Assembly: GCA_029378245.1 (NCBI GenBank)
Contig: JARKIF010000010.1
Span: 930,001 to 994,000 of the forward strand
Source of the DNA: Roridomyces roridus
Taxonomy: Eukaryota; Basidiomycota; Agaricomycetes; Agaricales; Mycenaceae
DNA: 64,000 nucleotides
Direction: 5' to 3'
Shown here one piece after another: positions 1-11,900 of this stretch (positions are counted from its first letter, which is position 1; each line of letters opens with the position of its first letter). A model generated the notes under the pieces. That model saw only the letters and a list, made by a program, of their open reading frames with translations, had not been told where the DNA came from and ran no database searches. The translations under genes and the position numbers were made by a program.

Positions 1-1550
1 AGAAGTAACAAGTATTGCTCGAAGGGTTTGACTGCGGAAATCCGGTTAGAATTGGCCTAGGAATGATGCAAAAATAAAAGACCTTTCTAGCGTCTGGGTA
101 AGAGACACTGGCCCATCCTCCCAGGGTGCCAGTAATAGCTTGCGGTGGTGGGAATATAATTCAGGGGATACCCAGAATGTCATCGTGCTTGCACACCGGC
201 AGCATGCGAGCCTGGGCGATACTTGAGCTCTTTGTCCCAGATGCGTGGATGCCGTTCTTGAGGAGCGTTATGGCGAGGATGAGACCCCAGGGACCAGCAC
301 AGAGCAAAGAACCAGCACCAGAAATGAGGACTGAAGGTAGACATTTGCGAGGGTGAAAGATCATGGTGGTTGCAAAGGTTCCAATGAGCCTCCGACCAAT
401 CGAGAAAATTGATCAAACTCTTTCTTTCATCCACCACCACCACCAGCTTGGTCGACTCGTGCGAAAACTAGCACTCCTTGGCACTCCTTTCCGGCTTGTT
501 CAACTCCATATCCCGGGCGCCAAGTGCTCAAGGCCCACCTCATTTCGTGGTCTCCCGCAGTCATGTCGCATTCCCTCTTTGAGTGGATACACTCATTTCG
601 GTGTCCATTCCTATACCCTAAACTCGCCTCGAAACCTCTTATCTGGCCCCGTGTCTATTCTATCTCACTATGACCTCGGACACCAAGGCAGAGATAAGAT
701 TATTACATCGGCTGTATTCCATTTCGCCTGCAAGTGGATTCTGGCTCCTCATCTCCTTATTCTGGACTGGCAGACTCCTTCCGCAGCCACTTGCACCCAC
801 GGTGAAGTGGAAGAACTCCGGCTTCTCAAAACCGACTTGGCTTCGACGATATCCTCTCGGCCTGGCTCCTGCCGCACAGGCTCCGTGTTCAGACGACCGA
901 GATGCAATCGATGTCCCCTCAAAACGTTGAATCGGAAACCATCGACCCAAAAGTCCCTACACATGTGCTGTATACGGTGGTCAACGTGCGTATTTCCCCG
1001 GGACACCTCTGAATCTGATCGGCGACCTGCTCTTGAACGCGCTGAGACTGCGCTCGACAACCAGCGCAAAAGCCTGTTGGACGTGGCCGTGCCTGTGCCG
1101 AGACAACTTTTAACGCCTTCGGTCCATCTTGTGGCTGCATAACCGTCTTGTGGCCGTCCTATACTTATATGTCATCAGCGGATCTTGTTCTTTGAACTCT
1201 CGCCGTTACAACCAATAGTTTCGCGGGAGAGCGGAGTGGAGAGGATCCCATCGGGCTCGGTATCTAAGCCTTGAGCCATTTACGGGTGGCGGACGGCGAG
1301 AAAGTCGGATGGCAATTTTCCTGGGTATTTTACGTGGTAAGGCACCGAAAATACGGCTGGCGGGGTCTACATTACATTTTTCTGTGCTTTGTTTTGCGAG
1401 TAGTCTAGAAGTCTGGTCCTTTGTGACCTTTTGCGGATATGGATCATCTTGTACCAGTGCCTGGGACCCTCTTTTCTTGAGTGGGAAGTCCTCTGCCACG
1501 CTCTATTACCTGCCGTCTGGAAGCTGAATCGATCGTCGTTAGCTGGTACC
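1..1550. other. Region without a recognised gene
   Basis: No open frame here shows a family motif. The longest frame (363-1142, +) has no recognisable domain. A hydrophobic minus-strand stretch (161-364) could be an exon of a membrane protein that continues beyond the left edge, but nothing confirms it. Confidence 0.4.
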
Positions 1551-1554
1551 TACT

Positions 1555-1562
1555 TATAAAAA
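1555..1562 (+). promoter_or_regulatory. TATA box of the velvet gene
   Basis: A TATAAAAA run lies about 90 bp upstream of the ATG at 1652, a normal distance for a fungal core promoter. Confidence 0.5.
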
Positions 1563-1651
1563 GGCAGGCCAGGCTCCGATTCAGCGCGATAAACCTTGAC
1601 TCGTTCCCAAGAAGCCAGACATAGTAGCGAGACTGCTCCTCGTCGTCCCAG

Positions 1652-2951
1652 ATGTACTCGCAACAATATTCGGGCCTCCATCAGTTCGCTCTGCCTGGGC
1701 CGGCGACGCCGCACTCCAGGGCCCCGTCCTTGATCATACCTCCCGCCCAGCAGAATGGCGCATGCAGTTATCCCCAGGGAACCACCCTCATCGGCAAACC
1801 TATTCACTTTACCGAAGGCCAGTTTGCGGGCAGAACAATTCGCGCCGAGTTGCAGGAGCTTCAGGCCGCTTCGTTTGGCCGAAAGTGAGTCCGCGGAAGC
1901 AAATTTCTCTCTGGCCCTGATTTTCATGTTGCAAGGTATGCAAAGGTGGACAGAAGGCCATTAGACCCTCCTCCTGGTGCGTGCTCGTGTTTCCCGTCGA
2001 CGTCGAGCTCACGCCGCGTAAACCAGTCGCGTGGCTCCGTCTGTTCGAGGTCCACAACGCGGGAACGGACGCAGAGACAGAGATTGAATTGGATTATGAG
2101 TGAGCAGCCCTCGTCGCTCTGTGTACATCCAAAACTCATTCTCCAGCCACATCCACTGCTTGGGTCTCATGTGTACCGTCGATCTGCTACCCGTGGCTCA
2201 GCCACCACAAGAACCGGCATCGCCCTACTCCTCGGCGGGCTCAAGCAGCATCTACGACGGATTCGCTCATGCGGGGTCCATGTCTCCGCCAGGGTACTCC
2301 CTTCCCCGCTCGCCTGGGAGTATGTCGCAGGTGGATAGCTACACCGGTGCCGCATTGCCGCAGAAAGCTACCACCGCACTCGCTGGGACGACCTTTGTCG
2401 CGGTCGACCCGATCCCTCTACCGGAGAAAGGCAAGACTTGTCTTCTCTTCACGTTTAACGTACGTCTACATTAACATCTTTTTCCCGCCGTTCTCTAACT
2501 GGTATCATTTTCAGGATCTGGCGGTCAAGACTGAGGGGTACTTTATCTTGAAGTGAGTTTTGCTTTTTTTGCAAGTAATCTCTCATTCACGGGCGTTCAG
2601 CTACCGCTTCTTCGACCTCTTCTCGCGACCGACTGGCCACACAGACCAACCGATCCAGGCGGATTGCTGTGGAAAGACCTTCCGCATCTACTCCTCCAAA
2701 GAGGTGCCCCCGCTCGGTGCATCGACTGAGCTGACAAAGGTACTCTTCTTTCCCTCCTTATCTGCATGCTGACAGACGCCACTTAGCACCTCCTCCGTTA
2801 CGGCGTGCGGGTAAACGTACGCGAAACGGAGCGCAAGCGGAAGAAAAAGTCGGATTCGGGGACGACGCAGAGCCAGAACCCCGCGTCGCCCTACACGACG
2901 ACTCGGGTGCCTGACAGGCTCAACACGTCGGACGCCAGCGATGACGATTGA
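1652..2951 (+). CDS. Velvet-domain transcriptional regulator (frame break in signature)
   Basis: Velvet proteins are fungal DNA-binding regulators that couple development, sporulation and secondary metabolism, usually as homo- or heterodimers in the nucleus. The domain opens with QFAGRTIRAEL, continues through GRKYAKVDRRPLDPPP, then VLVFPVDVEL, GLMCTVDLLP, YFIL-NYRFFDLFS and the C-terminal GKTFRIYSSKEVPPL, and ends in a lysine-rich then acidic tail. Supported exons are about 1652-1884, 1936-2099, 2147-2459, 2515-2552, 2601-2739 and 2787-2951, all with GT-AG introns. A glycine/serine/proline-rich insert of roughly 80 residues splits the domain in exon 3. The odd point is that DRRPLDPPP (1949-1975) and VLVFPVDVEL (from 1981) lie in different frames; dropping two G bases at 1976-1977 restores PPPCV. 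The subgroup (VosA-, VelB- or RosA-like) was not resolved. Confidence 0.85.
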
Positions 2952-3396
2952 ATACTTGTCGTCTCCCCTGAGCACACAGTAGCGGGCCGACCCGTCCAGT
3001 TACGTTCTCTTCTGCTTCGCTTTGCATTCCCAGCTCTCCCACACGTTGTACCCGCTCAAAGTTGTTGTATACGATAAGGATTCGATTCAGACTAGAAACA
3101 ATGTAGCCTGAATCACCCGCACTCATACTTACTCTCTGCTTTCATTTTGTAGCAAACAGCACTTGTACTAATGCATGTATCTTGATTCAATCTTTCCCTC
3201 GCGGTTTACACGTGTCTGTATGTTTTTTCGGGCCTTCGGAGCCCATCCAGAGAGAAAGAAACCTCTTCTGGAAAGCATGAGAGAAAACCCGCAGGTTGGC
3301 GCCGCGAAGATCCTTCACGCTTGCGTTTCGGTGCCAATAGCTAAAAATTCCATTCGAGGCTACGTACAGACGCATATTAAGCATTAGGGTTCCAGT

Positions 3397-4415
3397 TTAT
3401 TTTGCGACTTCAGTAAACCGCTTTTCGGCTTCCTTGAAGTTGATCACATTCCATATCGCGTTGAGGTACTGGAGGGCGATGAGCCAGGGTCGGAGATACG
3501 GAGGGGGGGACTTACATCGGGCTTGACGTTCTTGTACTGCGCGCAGAATTAGCAGGAAATGGGGGATGTGTCAAGGTGGACGACATGCCTGGATGTAGAA
3601 CGCCTGAGGGAGAGAAAAATTAGAGACGGGGACTATGGCAAGTCAAAGATGGACGAACGTGTTCCCAAATGTCGACACCGATGATAGGTGTGTGCGCTTG
3701 GCGTCAATTCAGGACTGGGAAGTATACATGCCAGGGAAGGGACTGACTGATCAAAGGATCTTGGTTAGCAGTCGTGACAATCTCCAGCTTCTTCGTCGCG
3801 GAATTGTAACCCTGCGTTGCGCAAGTCAAGCGAGTAACAGGACGGCTAGGTGAGTACTCACGAGCCAACCCCATCCACTGCCCTGAATGCCAGCGGTCTT
3901 GGTGTTGAACGTCTTCTTGAACTCCTCGACGGAGCCAAAGTCGCGCTCGATAGCAGTCTTGAGCGCCCCGCTCTCGAGTTTCCCACCCTCTTGGGCCGCG
4001 GGGGCGAGGTTTTTCCAGAAAAGCGAGTGATTGATATGTCCTACGCGCAGGATGCGTCAACTCCCAACAAAGTGAAATACGTCTGAAAATACCTCCGCCA
4101 TTGAACTTGATCGCCGCCTGAAGGCCTATTTTCTCCTCCGTGGACGCAGCCTTGGCGTAAGACTCCTCGGCGGCGTTGAGCCCGGTGACATACGTCTGGT
4201 GGTGCTTCTTGTGGTGAAGGGTCATGATTTCTTCACAGATGTAGGGTTCCAGAGCCTAAGACGCCCTTCCGTGGGTGGATTTTTGAATTGAGATGTAGAC
4301 GCACGTTGTACGCGTAGGGGAGGTCGGGGAGGGTGTGGATGGAGGCTGCGAGACGTGCATTGACGAGAGAACGAGCCAGGGATGGCCGCAAAGAGCTTCG
4401 TGCGATGGAGAGCAT
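3397..4415 (-). CDS. SOD2: Superoxide dismutase [Mn], mitochondrial
   Basis: Converts superoxide to peroxide and oxygen in the mitochondrial matrix. The first exon encodes a basic, serine-rich presequence ([17 protein letters not shown]) followed by [11 protein letters not shown], the usual start of the mature enzyme. The alpha-hairpin [10 protein letters not shown], the metal-site block HINHSLFW and the signature DIWEH give the expected histidine and aspartate ligands. The stretch GIQGSGWGW carries the glutamine typical of Mn rather than Fe enzymes. The last exon reads [15 protein letters not shown] and stops. At least five short introns interrupt the gene, the last ones separating DIWEH, AFYIQ and NVKPD. 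Length is normal for the family. The ATG at 4415 is chosen because it alone gives the targeting peptide. The gene converges toward the upstream velvet gene. Confidence 0.93.
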
Positions 4416-5557
4416 GGTGGAGGTTAAAGCAAAGGTGGTGAGCCGTCTTCGACGTCAGTTTGATCGGAACTTTCGGATGTCGGCTGGCGCGTCACTCTCT
4501 CCTTCATCTTGATGCTTGAAGACTCTGTGCTCTTTCGCCATCTCTGAAAATTGGGGATTTGGTATCCTCACGGGTAGCCGGAGAAGAGCTGCATACAACC
4601 TATTCTGGCTCTTGTTGTGAAACTCCTTCGGATTCGGACTCCCACTCTACGGCAGGCTTGTCTGGCGAAACCACCGCTGGCCATGCCTGTAACGGCTTTT
4701 TCTCCAAGTCTGACACCGCGTACCACACAGACAGCTGGTTCCTGAAACAGGTCTGGCTCCGATGAGCCCATGGTGCCCGACCTTATTGTCACTGTAGCTT
4801 TTCAAGAAATGCGCCGGCGGCGTAGCTATGCTCCGCACCCCGCAACGTTGATACTTGGCCGCACCCTGCTTATCTGCGAGACCACTTTCATTTGCCAGAC
4901 TAGGTATTTATCACCACGGAAAGAAATACATCAGTTGCTACAATGAACCAGTGTACGAATCTCTGCAATACGTCGGCCAAGGAACCGGTGACGTCGGGCA
5001 GTTGGACAATGCGGTTTCTGGCCGTTGTTCCAAGCTTTATCTGGGTTGCCGACTTCGGGTGGGCAAGACCAATACTGGACTTGGACCAGGCGATGCGGTG
5101 GTGATTGTCGTTCATTGAACATGTCAGGGTTGCGGTGTCTACGAGTTTACAGGAAAGATGATGTCCTGCCTTGTGGACCGGGGTACCGGTGGAGGATCCG
5201 GGTGGCTGATGTGCAGAAGAGTGGACGGATTGGCGCCCTCGCGTGGTTGTATAGATACAGCCGCGCAGGACAATCTTCCTTCCTTCCGTGTGAGGAGGGT
5301 ATCCAATCGCTACCACAATGAATTTGAATTGCAAGTATGTACGGAACGAAACCGGAAACAAAAAAAAAGTTCAGAATGATTCAGATGATTCAGATCTCTT
5401 GTCATATGTACTTGGAATCAAACACGGTGTTCTGCCGCCGACACATTGCCATGAGGTCACTATAAAAGGCACGGAGTTTAACGCGGCGACCAACGCTTGC
5501 TTTCCTCCGTCATTGTCCGTCCGTCTTTGCACAAGACACAAAAAATACTACTGCACC
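4416..5557. other. Intergenic region with no recognised gene
   Basis: Between the SOD start and the next plus-strand gene. A 153-codon minus frame (4900-5361) shows no known motif and probably arises by chance. The left end should hold the SOD promoter and the right end a TATA box. Confidence 0.4.
5461..5468 (+). promoter_or_regulatory. TATA box
   Basis: TATAAAAG lies 97 bp before the ATG at 5558, a good fit for the core promoter of the small hypothetical gene. Confidence 0.5.
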
Positions 5558-6245
5558 ATGAGCCATTGGGAGTTCGCAGAGGTAAGGATCTTCCGAGTCG
5601 TCTGAATGCAAAGCCAATCTCCAGCTGCAAATCCAGGATGCACATCGTCTCCCGGAAGGCATGAAGCGGATAGGCTACGATGCAGACACTGCGCGATACA
5701 CATTCTGCGATCGGGAGGGAAATATGTACACTGGCCCTGCACACGAGCGATATGGCTCCCTCACGCCTGTCAGCAAGGCCTTGGAGGACCGACCCAACGC
5801 GTTTGCCTCTGGTCAGTCGCGCCAACCCATGCCTTGGCCTTGCCTTCCCCGACTGACTAGCTGAAACCCAGAGAAACCACGGCCTGATCTTTCAGTCAGC
5901 GTTGGTACATTCCACGATATCCTCCCAGCGCACCTCATCACGTCCCCGTCGTCCGCGGACAGCAGACTCTCGTCGTCTTCGCGGGGTAGTGCTAGTGAAA
6001 ACACAAACACGGGCGGTACGAGCACGCGATTCCGTGACGCAGTCCGCCGAGTCAAGTTGCCCGCGATGCAAAACGTGGTGACCACCATCCGCCGCTCCAC
6101 CACCCAACGGAAACCTCAAAATAATGGCGACAAGGTTGGTCTGTTGCGCGGCGACGCGTCTGTCACGCGGTCGGCAACCTCGGTCTCGAAGAGCTCCTTC
6201 CAGAGTACCCGCGATTCGGATGGGCAGCCGCCGGTTAAACAATGA
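5558..6245 (+). CDS. Hypothetical protein with EGMKRIGYDADT-type motif
   Basis: Function unknown. Three exons are supported: MSHWEFAE (5558-5581), a middle exon from about 5637 to 5813, and a last exon from about 5873 to 6245. The middle exon carries the only conserved-looking block, LPEGMKRIGYDADTARYTF followed by DREGNMYTGP and RYGSLTPV. It resembles a short N-terminal module I associate with basidiomycete proteins of unknown role, but I cannot name the family. The C-terminal half is serine/threonine-rich and low in complexity, with a basic patch (RFRDAVRRVKLP). No signal peptide or membrane segment is seen. Two in-frame acceptor sites 12 bp apart exist for intron 1 (exon start 5625 or 5637). 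Confidence 0.6.
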
Positions 6246-7876
6246 GCTCGTGGTTTTATTCTTTACTAGGGAGTGTAAGTTTGTAACTTTTGGTCAGGAA
6301 TGTAATGTATATATCCCACAGTTTTGCAGATGATTATGGTTTTGACTCGTAGACCGCCTCTCGGACTCGGGAGTGTGCATGTGGGCGTGCTGCTGGTGAG
6401 TCGACGGGAGGGTGGGGCAAGCCGTTAGCTCGAGCGGACTCTGAGTGACGCAGGGACAGCGTAGACGTCGGCTGCCCACGATAAGGATTGAATTGCTGAA
6501 GCGGCGGACCATCTGCCAAAACAGCCGTGGCAAACGCAAGGTGTGGGGCGGGGCGGGGCGTTCTCCCTGGCAGTGGAGTTGCGCGCGAGACCTTCCAGCG
6601 CGTCTGGGCTCGCTCTCCACTCAGGAAGAGCTTGTGGCCACGGGAAACATGCAACACGGTCGGACGTAGCGCCCGACTACCAAGTGTGCGTCCTTGAGGG
6701 CCCCGAGAGGAACGTTGTCTGAGCGAGGAGATCCAGGCGCGGCCATGTCGGAGCCAGCGTACTACGCAAGGTGTGGGGCGTGGCGGGGTGCTCTCCCTGG
6801 CGGTGGATGCGCGAGAAATTCCAGCGTGTGGGACCTTGTAGCCACGGGAAGCACGCCACCCGGTTGGACGTAGCGCGACTACTGAGTGTGCGGCACATTG
6901 GCTGAGCGAGGAGATATAGGCGCGCCCATGTCGGGCCCCCAGCTGGTGCTCTAAGCCTGCAGGTCCAATACACTGGTTGCCGCTTGGTACACGGTCTTTC
7001 CTGCAAGGTGTTAGCGTGTCTCTAATCCGGCGAGGAGCGGGAAGAGGGGCGTACCACAGGCAGCCAGACGCCGTTTCCTGTAACTGGCTTGAAGCAGGTA
7101 AAACTCCGTGTGCGACTTTAAAATAATCCCCGGACGCGGCCCTTCGTCATTTCTGAGCAATTTGAATGCGCCGGGTAGCTGTATGAGAGTCTTGGTGGGC
7201 GGCTACCTCTAGCTCGAGGACAAAGACCTCCTTGGCCACGATCTTCCCATTCCTCTTTGCTCCAAGCCTCATGGGGCGGTCGCCGGAGCTTCCGGCATGA
7301 GTTTTCAAGCACTGAGGCTGGGTCGCAAGAAATACAGCGTTTCTCAACAAAGGAATAATGAGACGAGAGGGAAGAAGATCTGATGCTGGATTTCAGGACG
7401 ACTACTCAGATGACCCACCCACTGAAAGGACCAGAAGGGGATTTACGTTCTCTATCTTGTCTTTTGACAAGCGAGCGCGCGCCGGTACGTGTGCTCGCCC
7501 ACGACGAGACTGGGTAGAAGAGCTACTGAGGGAAAAAATTGGAAGATCTCTGGATGGGACTCGCCGTCGATTCTAGCATTAATTTTGCCCGCTTAATTGC
7601 TATCCAATGGTCGCGCTTGGTAGCTGAAGCGCTGAAACCTCACAGCAGTGATCTCTCAACGTGTGTGGTGTGATGTCGTACGGCAGCCAGTTTCGCGGGA
7701 GAGGAAGAGTCTCAGCCAACCAGGGCACACGCCAAAGCTCTGGGCTCTCCTATCATCCGTTTCTGGAAGGGCAGTGATCCATGGGCCTGCAGAAAATCGC
7801 CGTTCAGCTTATCGGTATACCATGACTGTATCAAGGGCGAGTCTACCTATTTTCCAAGTTTCCTCCTCCTGGACTG
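6246..7876. other. Intergenic region; contains a direct repeat but no recognised gene
   Basis: GC-rich frames on both strands show no family motif. A degenerate direct repeat occupies 6535-6955. The remainder holds nothing I can identify. Confidence 0.4.
6535..6955. repeat. Degenerate direct repeat, two units
   Basis: Unit one starts near 6537 with AAGGTGTGGGGCG and unit two near 6769 with the same 13 bases. They share blocks in the same order: CTCCCTGGC, CCACGGGAA, GGACGTAGCG, TGAGCGAGGAGAT and CCATGTCGG. The second unit is shorter because of internal deletions. Nothing shows coding function; it may be a decayed tandem or mobile unit. Confidence 0.6.
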
Positions 7877-8473
7877 ATGATCGCGCAGGAAAAGAACACC
7901 AAGACCGTCCACCACAGTGCCTACGACCCCTACAATAGCGCACGGACCCCGCGGAGAATCCCGATGGCTTGTCTGTTCTGTCGCGGTGGGTCCATTCGAT
8001 GGTGACCCAAGAGTACGTGATCTAACTCTGAATGGAGGTCGGAAAATGAGATGCGGTATGTAAGCCACGCCCATACCTTCGGAGGCTGATTATCAGGACC
8101 ATACTTAGATGGCTCCCGACCCCAGTGCAAGAACTGCTCTCTGCGTGATCTAACATGCACCTATGCTCCTGTGTACGTCTGAATCTGCATTGCGATATTG
8201 CTGTTGCCTGAACACAAAGTTCTGTGGCAGACCACAGCCGGTAGGAGTCAAACGAGTTCAGCGCAAATTCAGGGAAGATCCGTCGCGGTGGCACTAGAAT
8301 GCTGTCGCGAGGGTATACCGTATCGTCAAATCCTCGCGACAGCATTCAATTCGATAAATGTTCGGAGGCGAAGTACGCAGGCGCGATCCATGGTCCCACC
8401 AGAATGGCAGAAACTTTGTATAAATTTATCGGACCAGTCTTGGTCAAAAAGTTTCAATCTTGAACGATCTTGA
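7877..8473 (+). CDS. Short Zn2Cys6 zinc-cluster protein
   Basis: Predicted DNA-binding zinc-cluster protein. Splicing joins MACLFCRG to RKMRCG (intron 5' site near 7987, 3' site near 8037) and then to PYLDGSRPQCKNCSLRDLTC after a second intron. This gives CX2CX6CX10CX2CX6C, a complete Zn2Cys6 binuclear cluster. The flank RRIPMACxFCRGRK is typical of the basidiomycete group. After CTYAPV a third intron leads to a frame ending at 8473 with no recognisable effector or fungal-trans domain, so the protein is only about 150-200 residues. It is either a genuine small zinc-cluster protein or a truncated regulator. The inverted repeat at 8297-8347 lies inside this last exon, which makes the 3' model doubtful. 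The ATG at 7877 is the first in frame. Confidence 0.6.
8297..8347. repeat. Perfect 16-bp inverted repeat with 19-base loop
   Basis: GAATGCTGTCGCGAGG at 8297-8312 is matched exactly by its reverse complement at 8332-8347. The structure could form a hairpin in DNA or RNA. It lies in the putative last exon of the short Zn2Cys6 gene. Confidence 0.85.
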
Positions 8474-8988
8474 CGATGCTGCGTGCATGATGCAGAACCA
8501 TTGTCTTCGAATCATCAAGCCAGACGTACCCAAAAGACACCCAAATGTGCACAAAGATCGTATACGGGCTTTGAGAGTCACGGTCGGCCATCCGTCGCGT
8601 AGATTGGCGCATATCGGTATGATGCCGAGCTCGGTCTTCGAAAAAGGCAAGTATCCAAAAGGAGGTTTTATCAATCTTTGATCGATGATTGATAATCAAT
8701 GATTGATTCTTTGTTTCCTCAACCCAACCGCAACCGTGACTTGGCCGATCTCCACGTCCTATTCGACAGCCTCACGCCAAACCTCGAATCGACAGGCAGA
8801 ATGGGCAAGGCTGTTGTACAGCCCATTTCTTTGAAGTCCACATTAACACCGGCCACGATGTGGTAAGGAAGGACGAAAGCTGTTCATATGGCACGCACTA
8901 ACGGAAGGGCAGACCAGTTTATCTTCTACCGTCTTTGACCTCCGACGCCCCCTCACTACGGATCTTCTTGCGCTTTAAACAACTACAT
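8474..8988. other. Intergenic region
   Basis: A 73-codon plus frame at 8460-8681 shows no known motif. The rest is presumed 5' flank of the next regulator. Alternating TGATTGAT-like repeats occur around 8680-8708. Confidence 0.4.
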
Positions 8989-11900
8989 ATGCCCCAGACG
9001 GCGAAGAAAGACGTTTCTGCGCAGCGGCTACAAGAGAAGGAGTCCAAGAGCGCCAGAGGTACGACTCTATAATCGCAGCGTACTCGCCGGGTGGCTCATG
9101 ACCTTCTCACTTTAAGGTGCACTATCCTGTGCTGAGTGTCGTCGGTGGGTAGTGCACAAGGACCGTTCCTCCCGACTCATGCTCACAATCATATGAGTAG
9201 ACTCAAGCTAAAATGCGACAAGACCGTTCCCTGCTCGAGGTGCGTAGGTACTCTGTAATTTCATTTTTGTTTCCGGGCGTCAAGGGCCCGAATGCCAAGG
9301 TGGGCTTCTGTGCGCGTCCAATAACGCAGTCTGCATATCTCACTGTGGGTGGCTGGATACGCCGGGAGCTATCAGCCACCAACTGTCAACCCCTCTGGCC
9401 ATGCCCAGTCCTTGCTTGACCTTCTATCTTTACCCCCTCTTTTTACGGCACAGACGCTTACACTCTCCCTGACATAGTTGTAAACAGCGGGGATGTTCTG
9501 CTATTTGTCCGAATGGGAGTCTCATAACAGGTGTGTCGGTGCTCAGGTTCCAATCCACTGTGCTTAACCCGGTATGGCGGTCGCAAGGGCAAGGGACGCG
9601 GTGCGTTATCCACCACTGCCCCACGCATTACATGCTAATATTTTCCACAGGTTTGTTCTTGCGGACACGGAGAAATTGCACACCAAGATCGCGACAATGT
9701 CAGACCGCATCCGGGACCTCGAAAACGCGCTTGCGATCCTACAGTCCTCCGTTACGACTGAACCTCACCCACTCCTGGACCGCGAGCTGCTCAAGGTCAA
9801 GTCGGCAATAGAGCTGCATTCTGCGGTGGAAGGCGAGGAGGACGGGGGGACTATGAATCGTGGCAAGGTGGATGATGGTACAGTGGATGAATACGTCGAT
9901 GCGTTTGGGACTCTGGCAATACACGAGGATGGAGCTACCACTTTTTATGGAAGCAGCGCTGGCCCTGAGGTATGCCGCTCACTTTCATCTCGTCCTTGAA
10001 TAAACTAACTTGCTGACAGAGTCTTCTTCTGGTGATAGCTCCCTTGTATTTCGGTTTTTGTTATTCACTCGTTACTTCACAGGCGGAACCTTCAGCGGCG
10101 CCGTCTCCTGTGGTGTCCCCGACTCGTGCGCCAGGTGTGGCCGTTGACCCCCTAGTCTGGAAACAATACCCAGGCTACGCACCCTCCCCATCCGCCACCT
10201 TCACTACTTCCTCCTTCCCCTTCTCGGGCGGCGTCCCCGCGGGAATCGACCTCCGCTATCTCGCAGGGAGACTTCCGCTATACGCCGAGGCCGTGCGGCT
10301 ATGTGAGCTCTACTTGGAGCAGGCGCCGTGGTTCTTTGCGGCGATCACACGAGACCAACTCACGGATGAAATCCTGCCGTTGTGGTACTCTAGCGAGGTG
10401 TCCCGCCTGCCGCCCAAGTTTGGGAATCCCACGCCACAGGGTACAGCGCATGATTTGGCGCTGCTCTATATGATATTTTGTTTTGGTGCCTTCGGGGACA
10501 CGAGTTTGCCATTCCCCACCTTGCACGGGTCAGCGCAGGAACAGGATGACCTGCCGGAGGCGACTGGTTTGCGAGATGCCGAATATTTTTACCGCTGTAC
10601 CAAGGTCGCACTGGCACTCGAGCCGGTCCTGGAAGGCCCTCCGAGTGTTGCAACCGTGCAGACGCTTGCACTTCTGGCCACCTTTGAGGGTCTCTGTGGC
10701 GGGGAGAACAGCGTCGAGAGCACATGGGCAATTCTTGGGCTTTCGACAAAGCTAGCGCAAAGTGTACGTTAGGCCCCGCATCTTTCCATTGCAACTCGTT
10801 CATTGTTTTTACATTAGATTGGTCTCCGTGAGTGTTCTGGATGCCCTTCCCCTTCACTTAACCCTTATGTCAATTTACAGACCGCGACTGTGCTCGATGG
10901 GGATTGAAGGCCCCAGAGGTCCAAAAGCGCCGCGCTCTTTTCTGGGAATTGTTTGTTACCGACTGTTGGCAGGTAATTTGTCTTCGCATTATCGGGTTCA
11001 GCGTTTTTAATTATCTATCTCTATCTTAGGCCCTTGCGACCGGTCGACTCCCTACGTTCTCATTGGCGTTTGTGGACTGTGAACTTCCTCAGGATGTGGA
11101 TCAGACGCTGGCTGATGATGGGACCCCGCAATCGTCTTGTAAGTGACCGGTCTTTCGTCTCCGTCGGCCTGCCCCTAATCCCGCTCCTCCCTAGTCCCAT
11201 ACTGGAAAGCTCGATTCGGGGCCGAGTGCGTTTCCGCAGTTGTACAAGGGACCTTGACATCGCGTGCTCCCAAGTATTCCATTATACTTGAGCTTGATCG
11301 CAAGGTCCGCGACATGGAGTTTCCGAAATACGCCACCGGGGACCCGCCGGAAGGTCTCGGACTTTCGCAGACCATGAGCCACTTTATGCCCATCAACTAC
11401 CGCCACATGAGTGCGTTTTATCCACCTTTCCACGCGAGGATGTTAAAACTGTCAATCCTGCTTAGCTCTGCTCTACATCCATCGGTGCTTCTTTGCACAT
11501 GCGATCTCCAACTACCCGCATGATCCGATTAAGAGTCCTTATGCGCCGTCGTTCCTCGCTGGCTATCGGAGCGCGTGTGAACTTCTTGCCTCGCTCCGCT
11601 TGCAGTTCAATGCTTTCCCTGGGGAGATTGCGCGGTTTTGGGTTTTATGGACTCATGCGTTTTCGTCAGCGGTGAGTTTGCATATCTACTCTTTGGGCCT
11701 GGCGTTGAGTTGACGTATTGTCAGATTATGCTCTGCTCCGTCGTGACCCATGCCACGCGGTCAAAGGTGGCGCCAGCAGCGCTCCTCGAGCTGGGCAGAG
11801 CATGCGAATTGTTTGAAACTGCTGCCAAGGCCTGTCCCAACTCCCGGGCGAGCAAATTCGTGCCCATCCTCAACCGGTTATCCAAGAAAGCCGTGCAAGC

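Noticed and set aside
4900..5361. A 153-codon minus-strand frame with hydrophobic C-terminus
   Set aside because: No family motif, no plausible promoter and no exon partner.
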